From RQOF01 sp964461135 (GTDB taxonomy: Bacteria > Calditrichota > Calditrichia > RBG-13-44-9), in assembly GCA_964461135.1 (NCBI GenBank), contig CAYWTB010000013.1, positions 17,620 to 81,619 on the forward strand: a stretch of DNA of 64,000 nucleotides, written 5' to 3'. Below the pieces are notes generated by a model that saw nothing but the letters and a program-made list of their open reading frames with translations, had not been told where the DNA came from and searched no databases. Position numbers and translations under genes: made by a program. Positions 1-9,072 of the stretch are shown here, in pieces (the first letter of the stretch is position 1; every line of letters starts with the position of its first letter).

Positions 1-249
1 CCTTTTAATCACATCATCTGCCTCTTCCTCCGGTCTGGAATACATTATTTTAATTTTCCCGAATGAGGCAGGATGCTGAGGAAATCCGGTTTGACCGCCA
101 TCGAATATAACCATTATTTTTTTACCCCTGAAACCGGGATATGATTGTAATAATTTGACCAGATGATCCCGTTGAGCACCCAGATCCGGCATTCTGCTAA
201 ATATATCCGGAGCGGCCATGATAACGTTATATCCGTCAATGATGATCAT
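1..249 (-). CDS. YacP-like NYN-domain ribonuclease, N-terminal part
   Basis: The first 83 residues of a protein that runs off the left edge. It begins MIIIDGYNVIMAA, and MVIFDGG follows further on: these are the first acidic strands of the NYN/PIN-like fold of the YacP/DUF901 (Rae1) family, where aspartates bind metal for RNA cleavage. The reading frame stays open to base 1. The ATG at 249 is directly followed by the first beta strand, as is usual for this family. The RNase role is family knowledge; only the N-terminal third can be checked here. Confidence 0.8.
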   Translation of the reverse strand, partial: MIIIDGYNVIMAAPDIFSRMPDLGAQRDHLVKLLQSYPGFRGKKIMVIFDGGQTGFPQHPASFGKIKIMYSRPEEEADDVIKR

Positions 250-709
250 ATTTCGCGACCGATCTTACATTGAATCAAATTAGCTGTGATCCCTGAAACG
301 ATGCAATATAATTTTTAGATCTGGCGGATTTAAAAATATCGCTTGTGGGGTAATGGTTTTTATTGAATGATTAGGCTGACGCTGAGTCAAAAGATAATGT
401 TGCGTAATGCATAGCGTACATTGCACTTTTTTTCTGTCCACGAATTACACGCCTGTCCGGCTTTAGACGGGAATTAACACGAATTAGACTATTTAAAATT
501 CTACCTATTTTAGGACGCAAGTAAGATTAAGGAACATTTACTTGCGTCCTGAATCCTGGAACCTGTTTTAAGCCCTTAGCCTTTGTCCTTTAGCCTTTAG
601 CCTTATTTCCCAGTATCCCGTCTTCCCTGTCAACCTCCGGCTTACTCAGCCGGACTAAACCATCCATGGTTTAGCCAGTATCCAGCGACAAGAATCTAGG
701 ATCCAGTTT
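250..709. other. Intergenic spacer with low-complexity filler
   Basis: No convincing gene in these 460 bases. The stretch at about 550-605 is a degenerate run of CCTTTAGCC-like units, followed by a tract near 635-700 with short self-complementary pieces (CCGGCTTACTCAGCCGG; CCATGG inside ACCATCCATGGTTT). A similar pyrimidine-rich run recurs at 2213-2268. It looks like non-coding filler. Confidence 0.6.
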
Positions 710-2047
710 TTAAATTTCTTTTATCAACTCCTCCACCGCAATTTTCCCGCTCAGAATGGCGCCCTCAATGGTTGCCGGTAATCCGGTGTCAATCCAGTCT
801 CCGCACAGGAACAAGTTTTTTATGGCCGTGCGGGCGGAGGGGCGTAATTGTAGAAAATCCGGAGTCTGAGACACAGTTGCTCTTTTTTCCTTGATAATCT
901 TAAAAGCCAGCACCGGATTATCCTGCAGGCTGTCCTGCCCGAACAGTCTACAGAGTTCGGATGAAATCATGGCCATCACTTCCTTCCTGGATTTGTTTAC
1001 CCATTCATCAGCTGCGCTGATTACCAGTGCATAACCCCTGACCCCGGGTATCTCACTGGCTCTGGGATGAGCAAAAATCCATTGCACAGGCGATGAGACT
1101 ACTGAAATGGGACAGTCAAACGGAAGTGGCCTGCTGAGGTAAATGTTAACAGTCATGATGGGATGATACCCGAAAGTATTTAATACTTTTTTGAGGGAAT
1201 CCAGTGGCGGTATTCTGCTGCTCTCCAGCAGGTCATGGAGGGCGTATGGTGGAATGGCCAGAATAACTGCACGGGGTGTGAAATGCTGTTTATTGGTTTC
1301 TACCCGCACAATCTGATCGTTATCACAGACCAGGCGGTTAACTCTGGTCAGCACGTGCAGTGAACAACCATGATTTTGAATATATTTTTCAGCCGGATTG
1401 CCGAAAATTTCCGACAGCCAGTCCCCGGGAATACCGAGACCTGCAAATTTGCGGGATCCCAGGAAGGATCGTGAAACAGCCTGGTACAACAGCCAGGCCG
1501 AACCATGATCCGGGCCGGTGTTTAAAATTGACAGTGATAGGGGATGCCAGAGCAGTTCACGAATGGCCGCACCCTGCCGGCAGAGATTGAGCCATTCAGA
1601 TACCGTGAGCTTCCTGAGTTCACTATCCTGAAGATCTTTCTGAATACGAATGAAATTGATAAAGTCCCCGGCAGGAATTTTGGTGAAACTGCCATGAAAG
1701 AGCAGAGGCAGAAAAAAATGCCAGGGAGCCGGCAACGGAAGTGCTTTAAAATGAAAGCGTTCATCACTGTTTCTCAAAAACAGTGTGTTAAAATTCTTCT
1801 GAAAAGAGATTTTTTGTGACGAACCAATACTATTCAGGAAATGTCTGGTTTCTTTATAGGATGCGGAAAGAACGTGCTGACCGTTGTCGATTGAACTTTT
1901 CAGATCCGCAGCAAAAACGGAGCGGACGCGGCCTCCGGTCTGGCGGTTTTTCTCCGCGATAACCGGTTTATAACCATAGCAAAGGGAGTGAAGAGCTGCT
2001 GATAGACCGGCAAGACCTCCCCCGACAATTAAAATAGATTTATTCAT
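710..2047 (-). CDS. hpnE: Hydroxysqualene dehydroxylase (squalene-associated FAD-dependent desaturase)
   Basis: A 445-residue flavoprotein of the amine oxidase/phytoene desaturase fold. The N-terminal dinucleotide-binding motif VGGGLAGLSAA is at residues 8-18, followed by the E of the second beta strand and GGRVRS. The C-terminus holds the FAD-contacting LFLCGDWIDTGLPATIEGA. In the HpnCDE route this enzyme reduces hydroxysqualene to squalene. The next two upstream genes on the same strand, hpnD and hpnC, encode the other two steps, which supports the HpnE call over a carotenoid desaturase. Length is normal for the family. It is the last gene of the operon. No squalene-hopene cyclase is in the window, so the end product (hopanoid or squalene) is unknown. 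Confidence 0.88.
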   Translation of the reverse strand: MNKSILIVGGGLAGLSAALHSLCYGYKPVIAEKNRQTGGRVRSVFAADLKSSIDNGQHVLSASYKETRHFLNSIGSSQKISFQKNFNTLFLRNSDERFHFKALPLPAPWHFFLPLLFHGSFTKIPAGDFINFIRIQKDLQDSELRKLTVSEWLNLCRQGAAIRELLWHPLSLSILNTGPDHGSAWLLYQAVSRSFLGSRKFAGLGIPGDWLSEIFGNPAEKYIQNHGCSLHVLTRVNRLVCDNDQIVRVETNKQHFTPRAVILAIPPYALHDLLESSRIPPLDSLKKVLNTFGYHPIMTVNIYLSRPLPFDCPISVVSSPVQWIFAHPRASEIPGVRGYALVISAADEWVNKSRKEVMAMISSELCRLFGQDSLQDNPVLAFKIIKEKRATVSQTPDFLQLRPSARTAIKNLFLCGDWIDTGLPATIEGAILSGKIAVEELIKEI

Positions 2048-2081
2048 GTTATAGAGAATTCGCTGAAAGAAAGGTTATTTA

Positions 2082-2109
2082 GAAAAAAGAAAAAAGAAAA
2101 AAGAAAAAA
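2082..2109. repeat. Four perfect GAAAAAA heptamers
   Basis: Four head-to-tail GAAAAAA units followed by GGGG, between hpnE and hpnD. The related string AAGAAAAAAGGGG is also seen near 59097-59109. Confidence 0.85.
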
Positions 2110-2238
2110 GGGGTCCATGTGTTTCTGTTTCTCTCAAATATCGGTATTTATATGTGTATGAAGTTCTTTTAGCTCCGATGCGTGATGCTGGAGTCGGGAA
2201 TCTTTGATCTTGAGCCCTTATCCCTTTTCCTTTGGCCT

Positions 2239-3138
2239 TTAGCTTTGCGCCTTTACCCTTTCCCCTTGTAACTTGTTACTTATAACTTTTTCCTTGCTTT
2301 TCCAGATGCTCAGTACTGCTTCGGTGAGAACCGTCTTAAAGGCGATGGAAAGTTGAATGATACCCGGAATCTCAACTTTCTGATGTAAAACATTGAACTG
2401 TTTGCGTTCTATCAGTTTCAACAGGTGATAATAGATATTTTTCATAATCTGTGAAGGGATCATATTCCGTCGCTCTCCGGGAGGAAGTATTTCTGATGCT
2501 CTCTCGTAATAATTCCTGGCCCGGTTATACTGATGTTTCATAAGTTCGACAAACGAATCGCTGCTCTTTTTCCTGATAATGTCCCCTTCACTAACACCGA
2601 ATTTTTCCAGGTCTTCCAGCGGCAGATACACCCGGCCCATTTCCGCATCAGAGCCAACGTCCCGCATAATATTGGTAAGCTGCAGGGCAATCCCCAGGTT
2701 GATTGCATATTCTTTTACCCTTTCATCCCGATACCCGAAAATCTGAATACTCATGAGCCCTACCACCGACGCCACCCGATAGCAATAATTGACCAGATCG
2801 TCGATAGAGCTGAAACGGACATGCACCAGGTCCATACGGACTCCGTTTATTAACTCCAGAAAATACTCCAGGGGTATTCTGAATTTCTGGGCGATTTTCC
2901 AGACTTTGTCAAATCGGGTGTTGCTGTCATAATTGAACTGGCGGAAGAGCTCCCCTTCCCAATAATCCAGGGTTTTCAACTTTTTCTGGGAGGATTCCGT
3001 GCTGTCTGCAATATCGTCGGTCTGGCGGCAGAAAGAATACAGTGTGTAGATGGCTTCACGCTTCTCTTTTGGCAGAACCGAGAAGGCGTAATAAAAATTA
3101 CTTTTGCTTTTTTTGGTAATGATCTGTTCCTGGCTCAT
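2239..3138 (-). CDS. hpnD: Presqualene diphosphate synthase (squalene/phytoene synthase family)
   Basis: A 299-residue trans-isoprenyl synthase. The first aspartate-rich motif is DDIAD near residue 41 and the second is DVGSDAEMGRVYLP near residue 160; both coordinate Mg2+ and diphosphate. The family condenses two farnesyl diphosphates; in the three-enzyme route HpnD makes presqualene diphosphate. Its start ATG lies 2 bp after the hpnC stop, so the two are tightly coupled. The last ~15 codons are written in the same pyrimidine-rich low-complexity DNA that fills the following spacer, so the C-terminal tail may be recently altered. A phytoene synthase is the alternative, less likely beside hpnC and hpnE. 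Confidence 0.88.
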   Translation of the reverse strand: MSQEQIITKKSKSNFYYAFSVLPKEKREAIYTLYSFCRQTDDIADSTESSQKKLKTLDYWEGELFRQFNYDSNTRFDKVWKIAQKFRIPLEYFLELINGVRMDLVHVRFSSIDDLVNYCYRVASVVGLMSIQIFGYRDERVKEYAINLGIALQLTNIMRDVGSDAEMGRVYLPLEDLEKFGVSEGDIIRKKSSDSFVELMKHQYNRARNYYERASEILPPGERRNMIPSQIMKNIYYHLLKLIERKQFNVLHQKVEIPGIIQLSIAFKTVLTEAVLSIWKSKEKVISNKLQGERVKAQS

Positions 3139-3140
3139 GT

Positions 3141-3980
3141 TTATCTCTTGTTTATCAACATAAATAAGGCAATTCGTATCCAGTCCCGGCTGCTGAGGGC
3201 TGGACGGGTGTTAAGCAATTTGTTTCTATTTTCATCGACCTTTTTCAGCACGGCCCTCCCCCCTGCAACGGTAAGGCGAAGTTCCCAGCGAAGGCGCCCA
3301 TGCACATCCTGAATTAATCCGTTCCCTTTTCTGAAAAGTTCACCGGTATATTCTATCAACGGTTTCATCATGGCTGAAAAATCCGGCGTTCTGTTTTGAT
3401 TGATGATGTCCGGTTCAGTCAGATGATATTTATTCAAAAAAGCTACCGGAATATAAATTTTATCTCTCTTCAAATCAATGGAAATATCCTGCCAGAAATT
3501 TGTCAACTGCAGAGCAGTAGTAATATAATCGGCTTTTTTCATCAATGATTCAGAGCGATAGCCAAAAATCCACAAAACGATTTTTCCCACCGGGTTAGCC
3601 GAATAACGACAGTAATCTTTCAGCTCTTGCAGGGTTTGAAACCTGTCTTTGTCCAGATCCAGCAGAAAGGCGGTGATGAGATCATCCAGCCATTGGAGTG
3701 GCAGGTCGAAAACCCTCACGGTATGGGAAAGAGCCAGAAATACCGGGTTAGACGGCGATTGGTGCAGGCAGCGGTGCAATTGATCGCGCCACCGTAATAA
3801 TTTACCCCGGTCACCCTCCACATCTGCAAAATCATCAGCAGTACGTGCAAAGGCATAAATAGCGGCAATGTGTTTCCTTAGTTGAGAAGGAAGCAGGAAC
3901 GACGCCACCGGAAAATTCTCGTAATGATTCCGTGTAATTTTAAGGCAATGATCATAGGCATCCTTCAGATCGCGGGAAAT
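3141..3980 (-). CDS. hpnC: Squalene synthase HpnC-like, probable ATT start
   Basis: Squalene/phytoene synthase family member. The first aspartate motif is in TADDFAD and the second in FWQDISIDLKRDKIYIP; HpnC converts presqualene diphosphate to hydroxysqualene. The first standard start in frame (GTG at 3908) would cut off residues typical of the family N-terminus (HYENFPVASFLLP). The frame stays open upstream to a TAG and contains no ATG, GTG or TTG there. A strong AAAGGAGG sits 5 bases before an in-frame ATT at 3980-3978, giving 279 residues. I therefore place the start at ATT, a rare initiation codon known from infC. If that is wrong the protein starts at 3908 with 255 residues. First gene of the hpn operon. 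Confidence 0.8.
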   Translation of the reverse strand: MSRDLKDAYDHCLKITRNHYENFPVASFLLPSQLRKHIAAIYAFARTADDFADVEGDRGKLLRWRDQLHRCLHQSPSNPVFLALSHTVRVFDLPLQWLDDLITAFLLDLDKDRFQTLQELKDYCRYSANPVGKIVLWIFGYRSESLMKKADYITTALQLTNFWQDISIDLKRDKIYIPVAFLNKYHLTEPDIINQNRTPDFSAMMKPLIEYTGELFRKGNGLIQDVHGRLRWELRLTVAGGRAVLKKVDENRNKLLNTRPALSSRDWIRIALFMLINKR

Positions 3981-4097
3981 TTCGGCCTCCTTTATTAATG
4001 TTATCTAGGGGAAAGAGGTTTGGTTTTCCTCCTTTGAATATTTCTGCCTTGTGATGGTAACCATCGTAGTAAAATTCTCCCGAACCGTTGAAGAAAC

Positions 4098-4937
4098 TTA
4101 ATAACCCTGTTGCATAAGATAGGAGAACATGATGTACAGGAAGGGAGAGACGAAGATCAGAGAGTCAAAGCGATCCAAAAATCCGCCATGTCCGGGAAGA
4201 AGCGAGGAGGTATCTTTCACACCGGCATCCCTCTTAAAACGGGATTCCACCAGGTCTCCCACCTGACCGAAAATTCCCACAATCCCGCCACTGTACCATA
4301 ACAATAATGTGCTCATACCTTTTACAAAAAGGGGACCCAGAATTCCAAATATCAGCAGGGCGCCGATGAAGCCGAAGACGGCACCCTCTATAGTTTTATT
4401 GGGACTGGTCAGGGGAGCCAGTTTGTGCTTACCCAGCAGGCGTCCCCCGAAATATGCCGCCGTATCACAAATCCAGATGGCAATCCATAACAGCACAAAA
4501 TATTTGCCGGCCAGATTTCCTGGGGCTTCTATTCCGGACCAGTCATCCAAATGCAGGCGCAGGTAAAGCAATATGGAAAGAAATGCTGAAATATACAGAA
4601 TACCGGTGGTTGTTAAGGATGTATTCAGGGCGGCACTGGGTTGGGATATCCTGAGGTGACGCAGCAGAATAACAATAATCATGGCAAGAATAAAGGTCAG
4701 AATCAATTCCGGGGATGCCCAGTAGGTGACCAAGATTAGCGCGGAGGACACAACCACACCCAGCCTGCGGTATGCATGGTAATTCTGTTTTTCATACATG
4801 CCGTAAAATTCCCACAGTGCCATCCCATTAATGAGGAAAATGAGAGCAAGAAAAAAATATCCTCCCAGATAACTTAATCCCAGGATAAGCGGAACTCCCC
4901 ACAGGGCCATCAGTACTCTCTGGGTCAGATTTTTCAA
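4098..4937 (-). CDS. cdsA: Phosphatidate cytidylyltransferase
   Basis: A 279-residue integral membrane enzyme with about seven or eight hydrophobic segments. It makes CDP-diacylglycerol from phosphatidate and CTP at the cytoplasmic membrane, the branch point of phospholipid synthesis. The C-terminal CDS family signature is present: SRFKRDAGVKD followed by PGHGGFLDRFDS, with the paired aspartates that bind metal. The SPNKTIEGA motif near residue 180 is also typical. It is 32 bp downstream of the eIF2B-like gene on the same strand. Confidence 0.93.
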   Translation of the reverse strand: MKNLTQRVLMALWGVPLILGLSYLGGYFFLALIFLINGMALWEFYGMYEKQNYHAYRRLGVVVSSALILVTYWASPELILTFILAMIIVILLRHLRISQPSAALNTSLTTTGILYISAFLSILLYLRLHLDDWSGIEAPGNLAGKYFVLLWIAIWICDTAAYFGGRLLGKHKLAPLTSPNKTIEGAVFGFIGALLIFGILGPLFVKGMSTLLLWYSGGIVGIFGQVGDLVESRFKRDAGVKDTSSLLPGHGGFLDRFDSLIFVSPFLYIMFSYLMQQGY

Positions 4938-4969
4938 GTCTGGCTCCTCTGTAATCAGCTATACGCCGG

Positions 4970-5908
4970 TTAGAATTTCAGAAAGCGTTCGTTAAATTCT
5001 TCCGTTTCAAAAACCCCTGCTTCACAGATCACTTTGTGGACATATGCCAGGGGAATTTCCTCAAAGTAAAAGTTATCGGCTGAAAGATTGGCGACTCGCT
5101 TCTCCAGTATTTCCTTTTCGTTTTCGGACACAAATTTGGCCGGGTAAGTTCTCTTCGGTAGTATTTTTGCCGTATCAAGTGCAATATAATAAGGTGTGTT
5201 AAATTCTCTGGCCACCACAGCAGCCGTCATAGTACCGGTTTTATTAATGAAGGATGTTTCCGTTACACGGTTCGTACCTGTTATAATAAAATTTGCTTCT
5301 TGCGCCGCACGTGAGAGGTCAGCATCCGGAATCAGTTTGGTTTTAATACCCGATTTTGCCAGTCTTTTGGCCATTTCACGACCTTCAAACAGAGGACGGC
5401 CCTCGGTACAGATGACTCTGAAATGTTTTTTAAGGCGTTTTGCTTCCTGTAATATGGATTCCACCATTCTGCTGGAAGAATGCGTCAGAATTGTATGTTG
5501 ATCCATCACCAGCCGGGCCCCGAATTTTAAGATGGATTTGTGCCTTTGAACGGTTTCGCTGCGAATGTCCTGAATTTCCTGCAGAACTAATTTTTTTATC
5601 TTCAGAATATCGCGTTCATCCTTAGGCAGGTCTTCAATAAAATCCAGAATACGGTGAGTACGTGTATATATAAGAGCCATCAGCGGCTTGGCCCGTACCA
5701 GGGCATTTACCAGCTTGGAAAAGGACTGAAACAGTTCGGTCCGGTTGTTATAGATCTGTTTCTCAATAAAGCGGTCCACAATATCCAGTGAAGCATCCGC
5801 AAGTGACATGGAGCTGCGGCTGGAATCTTCCCTCAGGTCTTCAACCGCCTCACGCCAGTATTCCTCATTTTTCTTCTGCATTTCATCTTTTTTTGACATT
5901 TTCATCAA
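4970..5908 (-). CDS. eIF2B alpha/beta/delta-like protein
   Basis: A 312-residue member of the initiation factor 2B / ribose-1,5-bisphosphate isomerase / MtnA superfamily. An N-terminal helical region (about 1-130) precedes a Rossmann-like half with ILTHSSSRMVESIL, VICTEGRPLFEGREMAKRL and a GTNRVTETSFINKTGT segment where the family carries its catalytic or ligand-binding Asp/Asn residues. Bacterial members are mostly sugar-phosphate isomerases or uncharacterised; a translation role is not expected. The start overlaps the end of cutA by 26 bp. Three nearby ATGs (5908, 5905, 5899) make the exact start uncertain. Substrate unknown. Confidence 0.75.
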   Translation of the reverse strand: MMKMSKKDEMQKKNEEYWREAVEDLREDSSRSSMSLADASLDIVDRFIEKQIYNNRTELFQSFSKLVNALVRAKPLMALIYTRTHRILDFIEDLPKDERDILKIKKLVLQEIQDIRSETVQRHKSILKFGARLVMDQHTILTHSSSRMVESILQEAKRLKKHFRVICTEGRPLFEGREMAKRLAKSGIKTKLIPDADLSRAAQEANFIITGTNRVTETSFINKTGTMTAAVVAREFNTPYYIALDTAKILPKRTYPAKFVSENEKEILEKRVANLSADNFYFEEIPLAYVHKVICEAGVFETEEFNERFLKF

Positions 5909-6209
5909 TCCATTTTAAATATTCAGAATTTCCTTTAATTATTGGAAGCGCGATAATTTCCGGGACTGTATAAGGGTGGTGTTGTACAATTTTTTTCTGC
6001 AGTTCATCAAACAGATCTGTGCGGGTTTTAATGACCAGTAGGAGTTCGTGGTCATCCTGCAGCTCATTTTCCCAGGTATAAATAGACTGTATTCCCGGAA
6101 CAATGTTAGAACAGGCGGCCAGTTTTCCCTCAACAAGCTCCCGGGATATCAGCCGTGCGCATTCACTGTCCGGTACGGTGCAAAATACTATGATATGATT
6201 ATCATCCAT
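5883..6209 (-). CDS. cutA: CutA-family divalent ion tolerance protein
   Basis: A 108-residue trimeric ferredoxin-like protein. The family core is visible: FCTVPDSECARLISRELVEGKLAAC, SNIVPGIQSIYTW, then a DDHELLLVIKTR strand and HPYTVPEIIALPI. It was named for copper tolerance in E. coli, but the role in most bacteria is unclear. It lies between ddl and the eIF2B-like gene and overlaps the latter. Confidence 0.92.
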   Translation of the reverse strand: MDDNHIIVFCTVPDSECARLISRELVEGKLAACSNIVPGIQSIYTWENELQDDHELLLVIKTRTDLFDELQKKIVQHHPYTVPEIIALPIIKGNSEYLKWIDENVKKR

Positions 6210-6288
6210 AAAAAATGAAGTTAGTTTAGTTTCCGGCCGGGTTTATTGATTGACGTGGCTTGCCCTAAAGTCGTTGCCATTGGAATTT

Positions 6289-7311
6289 TCATCCCGGCTT
6301 TTCCTGTTCCGCCAGACGAACAATTTTATCTGCCAGTTGTGTAAAATCAAGGCCCATAGCTTTAGCCGCCTTGGGAACCAGACTTGTCGAGGTCATGCCG
6401 GGAAGGGTATTGACTTCCAGGCAGAAAGGCCGGTTGTCTTGAGACAGCCGGAAATCCACCCGGGCATAATGACGGCAGCCCAGGATGGAATAAGCCTTCA
6501 GAGCCTGATCCTGCAATTCAGCGGTAATTTCCGGAGATAATTCTGCAGGCACAATATACTGACTTTTGCCTTTCTGATACTTGCATTCGTAATCATATAT
6601 TCCATGTTCAGGTATGATTTCAATTACCGGAAGAGCCTGGTTATCCAGAACTGAAACCGTGACTTCTTTTCCGGCAATAAATTTTTCCGCCAGAACCTTG
6701 TCACCGAACCTGAAGGCCAGAGACACCGCCTCATCCAGTTGCCCGGGGTCCTTGACTACGGTTAAACCTACAGTGGACCCCTGCTCGTTGGGTTTAATCA
6801 CAACCGGATATCCCAGCTGATAAATATCTTCTTCGGGGACAGCAGACGAATTTTCAATTAAAATCCAGGGGGCCGTGTTAACGCCATGCTTCTGGAAAAG
6901 AATTTTGCTGATATTTTTGTTCATTCCCATACCGCTGGCCAGTGCTCCACTGCCGGTATAGCGAATTTTTACCAGATCCAGCAGTGCCTGGAGTTGTCCG
7001 TTCTCACCATATCCCCCGTGCAGACCAATAAATACCACCTCAATTTGATTATCCAGCAGAAAGCGGATGGTCTTGAGAATATTTCGGTCAAGTTCCTTTT
7101 TACGGGACTCGAAATCAGAATGCCTTACCCGGATTATGTCATTTATATCTTTATCCCAGTCTTCGATGAGGAGGTCACCGAAGGCACAATCCAGGGCGTA
7201 GATCTCATGTCCGGCCAGACGCAGCGCTTTGGAAATTTCGCACCCGGTGATCAGGGAAACGTCACGCTCGGCACTGGTGCCTCCCAGTATAACCGCAATT
7301 TTAAATGACAC
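6289..7311 (-). CDS. ddl: D-alanine--D-alanine ligase
   Basis: A 340-residue ATP-grasp enzyme that joins two D-alanines for the peptidoglycan stem peptide in the cytoplasm. Seen in sequence: GGTSAERDVSLITG at the N-terminus, GLHGGYGENGQLQALLDL, the ATP-grasp loop KPNEQGSTVGLTVV, and the C-terminal RVDFRL..CLEVNTLPGMTSTSLVPKAA that binds Mg2+. Length is usual. It lies between gltX and cutA on the minus strand. Confidence 0.95.
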   Translation of the reverse strand: MSFKIAVILGGTSAERDVSLITGCEISKALRLAGHEIYALDCAFGDLLIEDWDKDINDIIRVRHSDFESRKKELDRNILKTIRFLLDNQIEVVFIGLHGGYGENGQLQALLDLVKIRYTGSGALASGMGMNKNISKILFQKHGVNTAPWILIENSSAVPEEDIYQLGYPVVIKPNEQGSTVGLTVVKDPGQLDEAVSLAFRFGDKVLAEKFIAGKEVTVSVLDNQALPVIEIIPEHGIYDYECKYQKGKSQYIVPAELSPEITAELQDQALKAYSILGCRHYARVDFRLSQDNRPFCLEVNTLPGMTSTSLVPKAAKAMGLDFTQLADKIVRLAEQEKPG

Positions 7312-7344
7312 AAAACCTCCTGTTTATAAAAAAACCACTTTAAA

Positions 7345-8808
7345 TCAGTCCGTGGAATTCAACGCTTGTTTTATAAAACTCTGAATTTTTTCTCTACCTA
7401 AAATCTCAACCACCAGCGGGAGCTCCGGCCCGTGGGTAACTCCCGTTAGGGCCACACGCACAGGCATCCAAAGATCCTGCTTTTTAATGCCAGTCTGCTG
7501 CTGCACCTGTTTCATGATTGTTTTAAAGGTATCCACGGATAACTCGTCTATATTATCGGTAAAGTTGAGAAAACTCGATAATACCTGGTAAGAACTTTCT
7601 TTCTGAAGTATGCTTCTGGCTTCTTGTTCCCTGATTTCCAGTGTATTGTGGTAAAATATGGCAGCTTCTTTTTCTATATCTTCGGAATTGGATACTCTCA
7701 TGTAGATGGCATCCGCCACTTTTCTGGTTTTGTTGGCATCTGAGGTATCGTAACCCGCTTTCCGGAGGAAAACCTGTATGAACGAACGGCGGCGTTCTTC
7801 CGGTAGTTGTCGTATATACTGGCTGTTCATCCAGTTCAATTTCTGCAGGTCAAATACAGCCCCGGATTTGTTTACCCGTTCCAGTGAAAACAATTCGATC
7901 AGTTCTTCAAGGGGAAAAATTTCCCGGTCTGAACCGGGATTCCAGCCCAGAAGAGCGATAAAATTATTCAACGCATCGGGCAGGTAACCTTTCTCCAGAA
8001 AATCTTCCACCGCCACATCCCCTTGCCGCTTGCTCAATTTGGAGCGGTCCGGATTCAGTAACAGTGGCAGGTGGGCCATATGCGGTGGGTTCCATCCCAA
8101 TGCCTCATAGAGTCTGAGGTGCTTGGGAACGCTTAACAACCATTCCTCGCCGCGGATAACATGGCTGATCTGCATAAGGTGATCATCCACCACATTGGCC
8201 AGGTGATAGGTGGGATAACCGTCCGATTTGATCAGTATCTGGTCGTCGGTTAATTCATTCTGGACCCTTACTTCTCCCCGGATGAGATCGTTAAATTGCG
8301 TAACGCCTTCCTGCGGCATTTTCAGCCGGATTACATGGGGAATTTCCTTCTCCAGATTTTCTCCGACCTCACTGACAGATAGATTGCGACAGGTCCCGTC
8401 ATAACGGGGCTGCTGGTTTGCCGCCTCCTGTTCCCTGCGCATCTCTTCCAGCCGTTGCGGTGAACAGAAACAGAAATAGGCATCACCCTGATCCAGAAGG
8501 ATCCGGGCATGTTTCTGATAAATTTCAGTTCGCATGGATTGCAGGTAAGGTCCGTAGGGACCACCGGCAGGGGGGCCCTCATCATAGTTAATCCCCATCA
8601 CCTTCAGGGTATCGATAAGATTTTCAACAGCTCTCTGCACCAGACGTGCCCGGTCAGTATCTTCAATTCGGAGAACCATCTCCCCTTTATGGTGCCCGGC
8701 AAACAAATAGTTATAGAGAGCCGTACGCAGGCCGCCCACATGGAGAAAACCGGTAGGGCTGGGTGCGAAACGGGTTCGTATTTTCTGTGTCATCAGTTGG
8801 TTGCTCAT
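7345..8808 (-). CDS. gltX: Glutamyl-tRNA synthetase
   Basis: A 487-residue class I aminoacyl-tRNA synthetase. RFAPSPTGFLHVGGLRTALYN holds the HIGH-type motif; SKLSKRQGDV near residue 245 is the KMSKS-type motif. It charges tRNA-Glu with glutamate. A separate glutaminyl-tRNA synthetase is encoded divergently 264 bp away, so this GluRS need not misacylate tRNA-Gln. The spacer 8809-9072 must hold the divergent promoters; I see no clear consensus boxes. Confidence 0.95.
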   Translation of the reverse strand: MSNQLMTQKIRTRFAPSPTGFLHVGGLRTALYNYLFAGHHKGEMVLRIEDTDRARLVQRAVENLIDTLKVMGINYDEGPPAGGPYGPYLQSMRTEIYQKHARILLDQGDAYFCFCSPQRLEEMRREQEAANQQPRYDGTCRNLSVSEVGENLEKEIPHVIRLKMPQEGVTQFNDLIRGEVRVQNELTDDQILIKSDGYPTYHLANVVDDHLMQISHVIRGEEWLLSVPKHLRLYEALGWNPPHMAHLPLLLNPDRSKLSKRQGDVAVEDFLEKGYLPDALNNFIALLGWNPGSDREIFPLEELIELFSLERVNKSGAVFDLQKLNWMNSQYIRQLPEERRRSFIQVFLRKAGYDTSDANKTRKVADAIYMRVSNSEDIEKEAAIFYHNTLEIREQEARSILQKESSYQVLSSFLNFTDNIDELSVDTFKTIMKQVQQQTGIKKQDLWMPVRVALTGVTHGPELPLVVEILGREKIQSFIKQALNSTD

Positions 8809-9072
8809 AAATATCCATGAATTTTACAAAGAAGTTACCGGAGTTTCAAGCGCAATGTAGAAAATATCTCTCCCCGCCCTGCCGGTATGGTCAACGGCCG
8901 GTCATGGCTGCCGGAAATCACGATATTAAATGATCTCGGCAATAATCTGGACGGCGGAACATTCAATTGAAATATTTTTATATATATTGTCTGCATATTT
9001 TTTCTTGGACAAATTATGGCGTTATATTTAAAGAGGATGGAAAGTTATTATTATAAACAATTGGAGAGGTAA

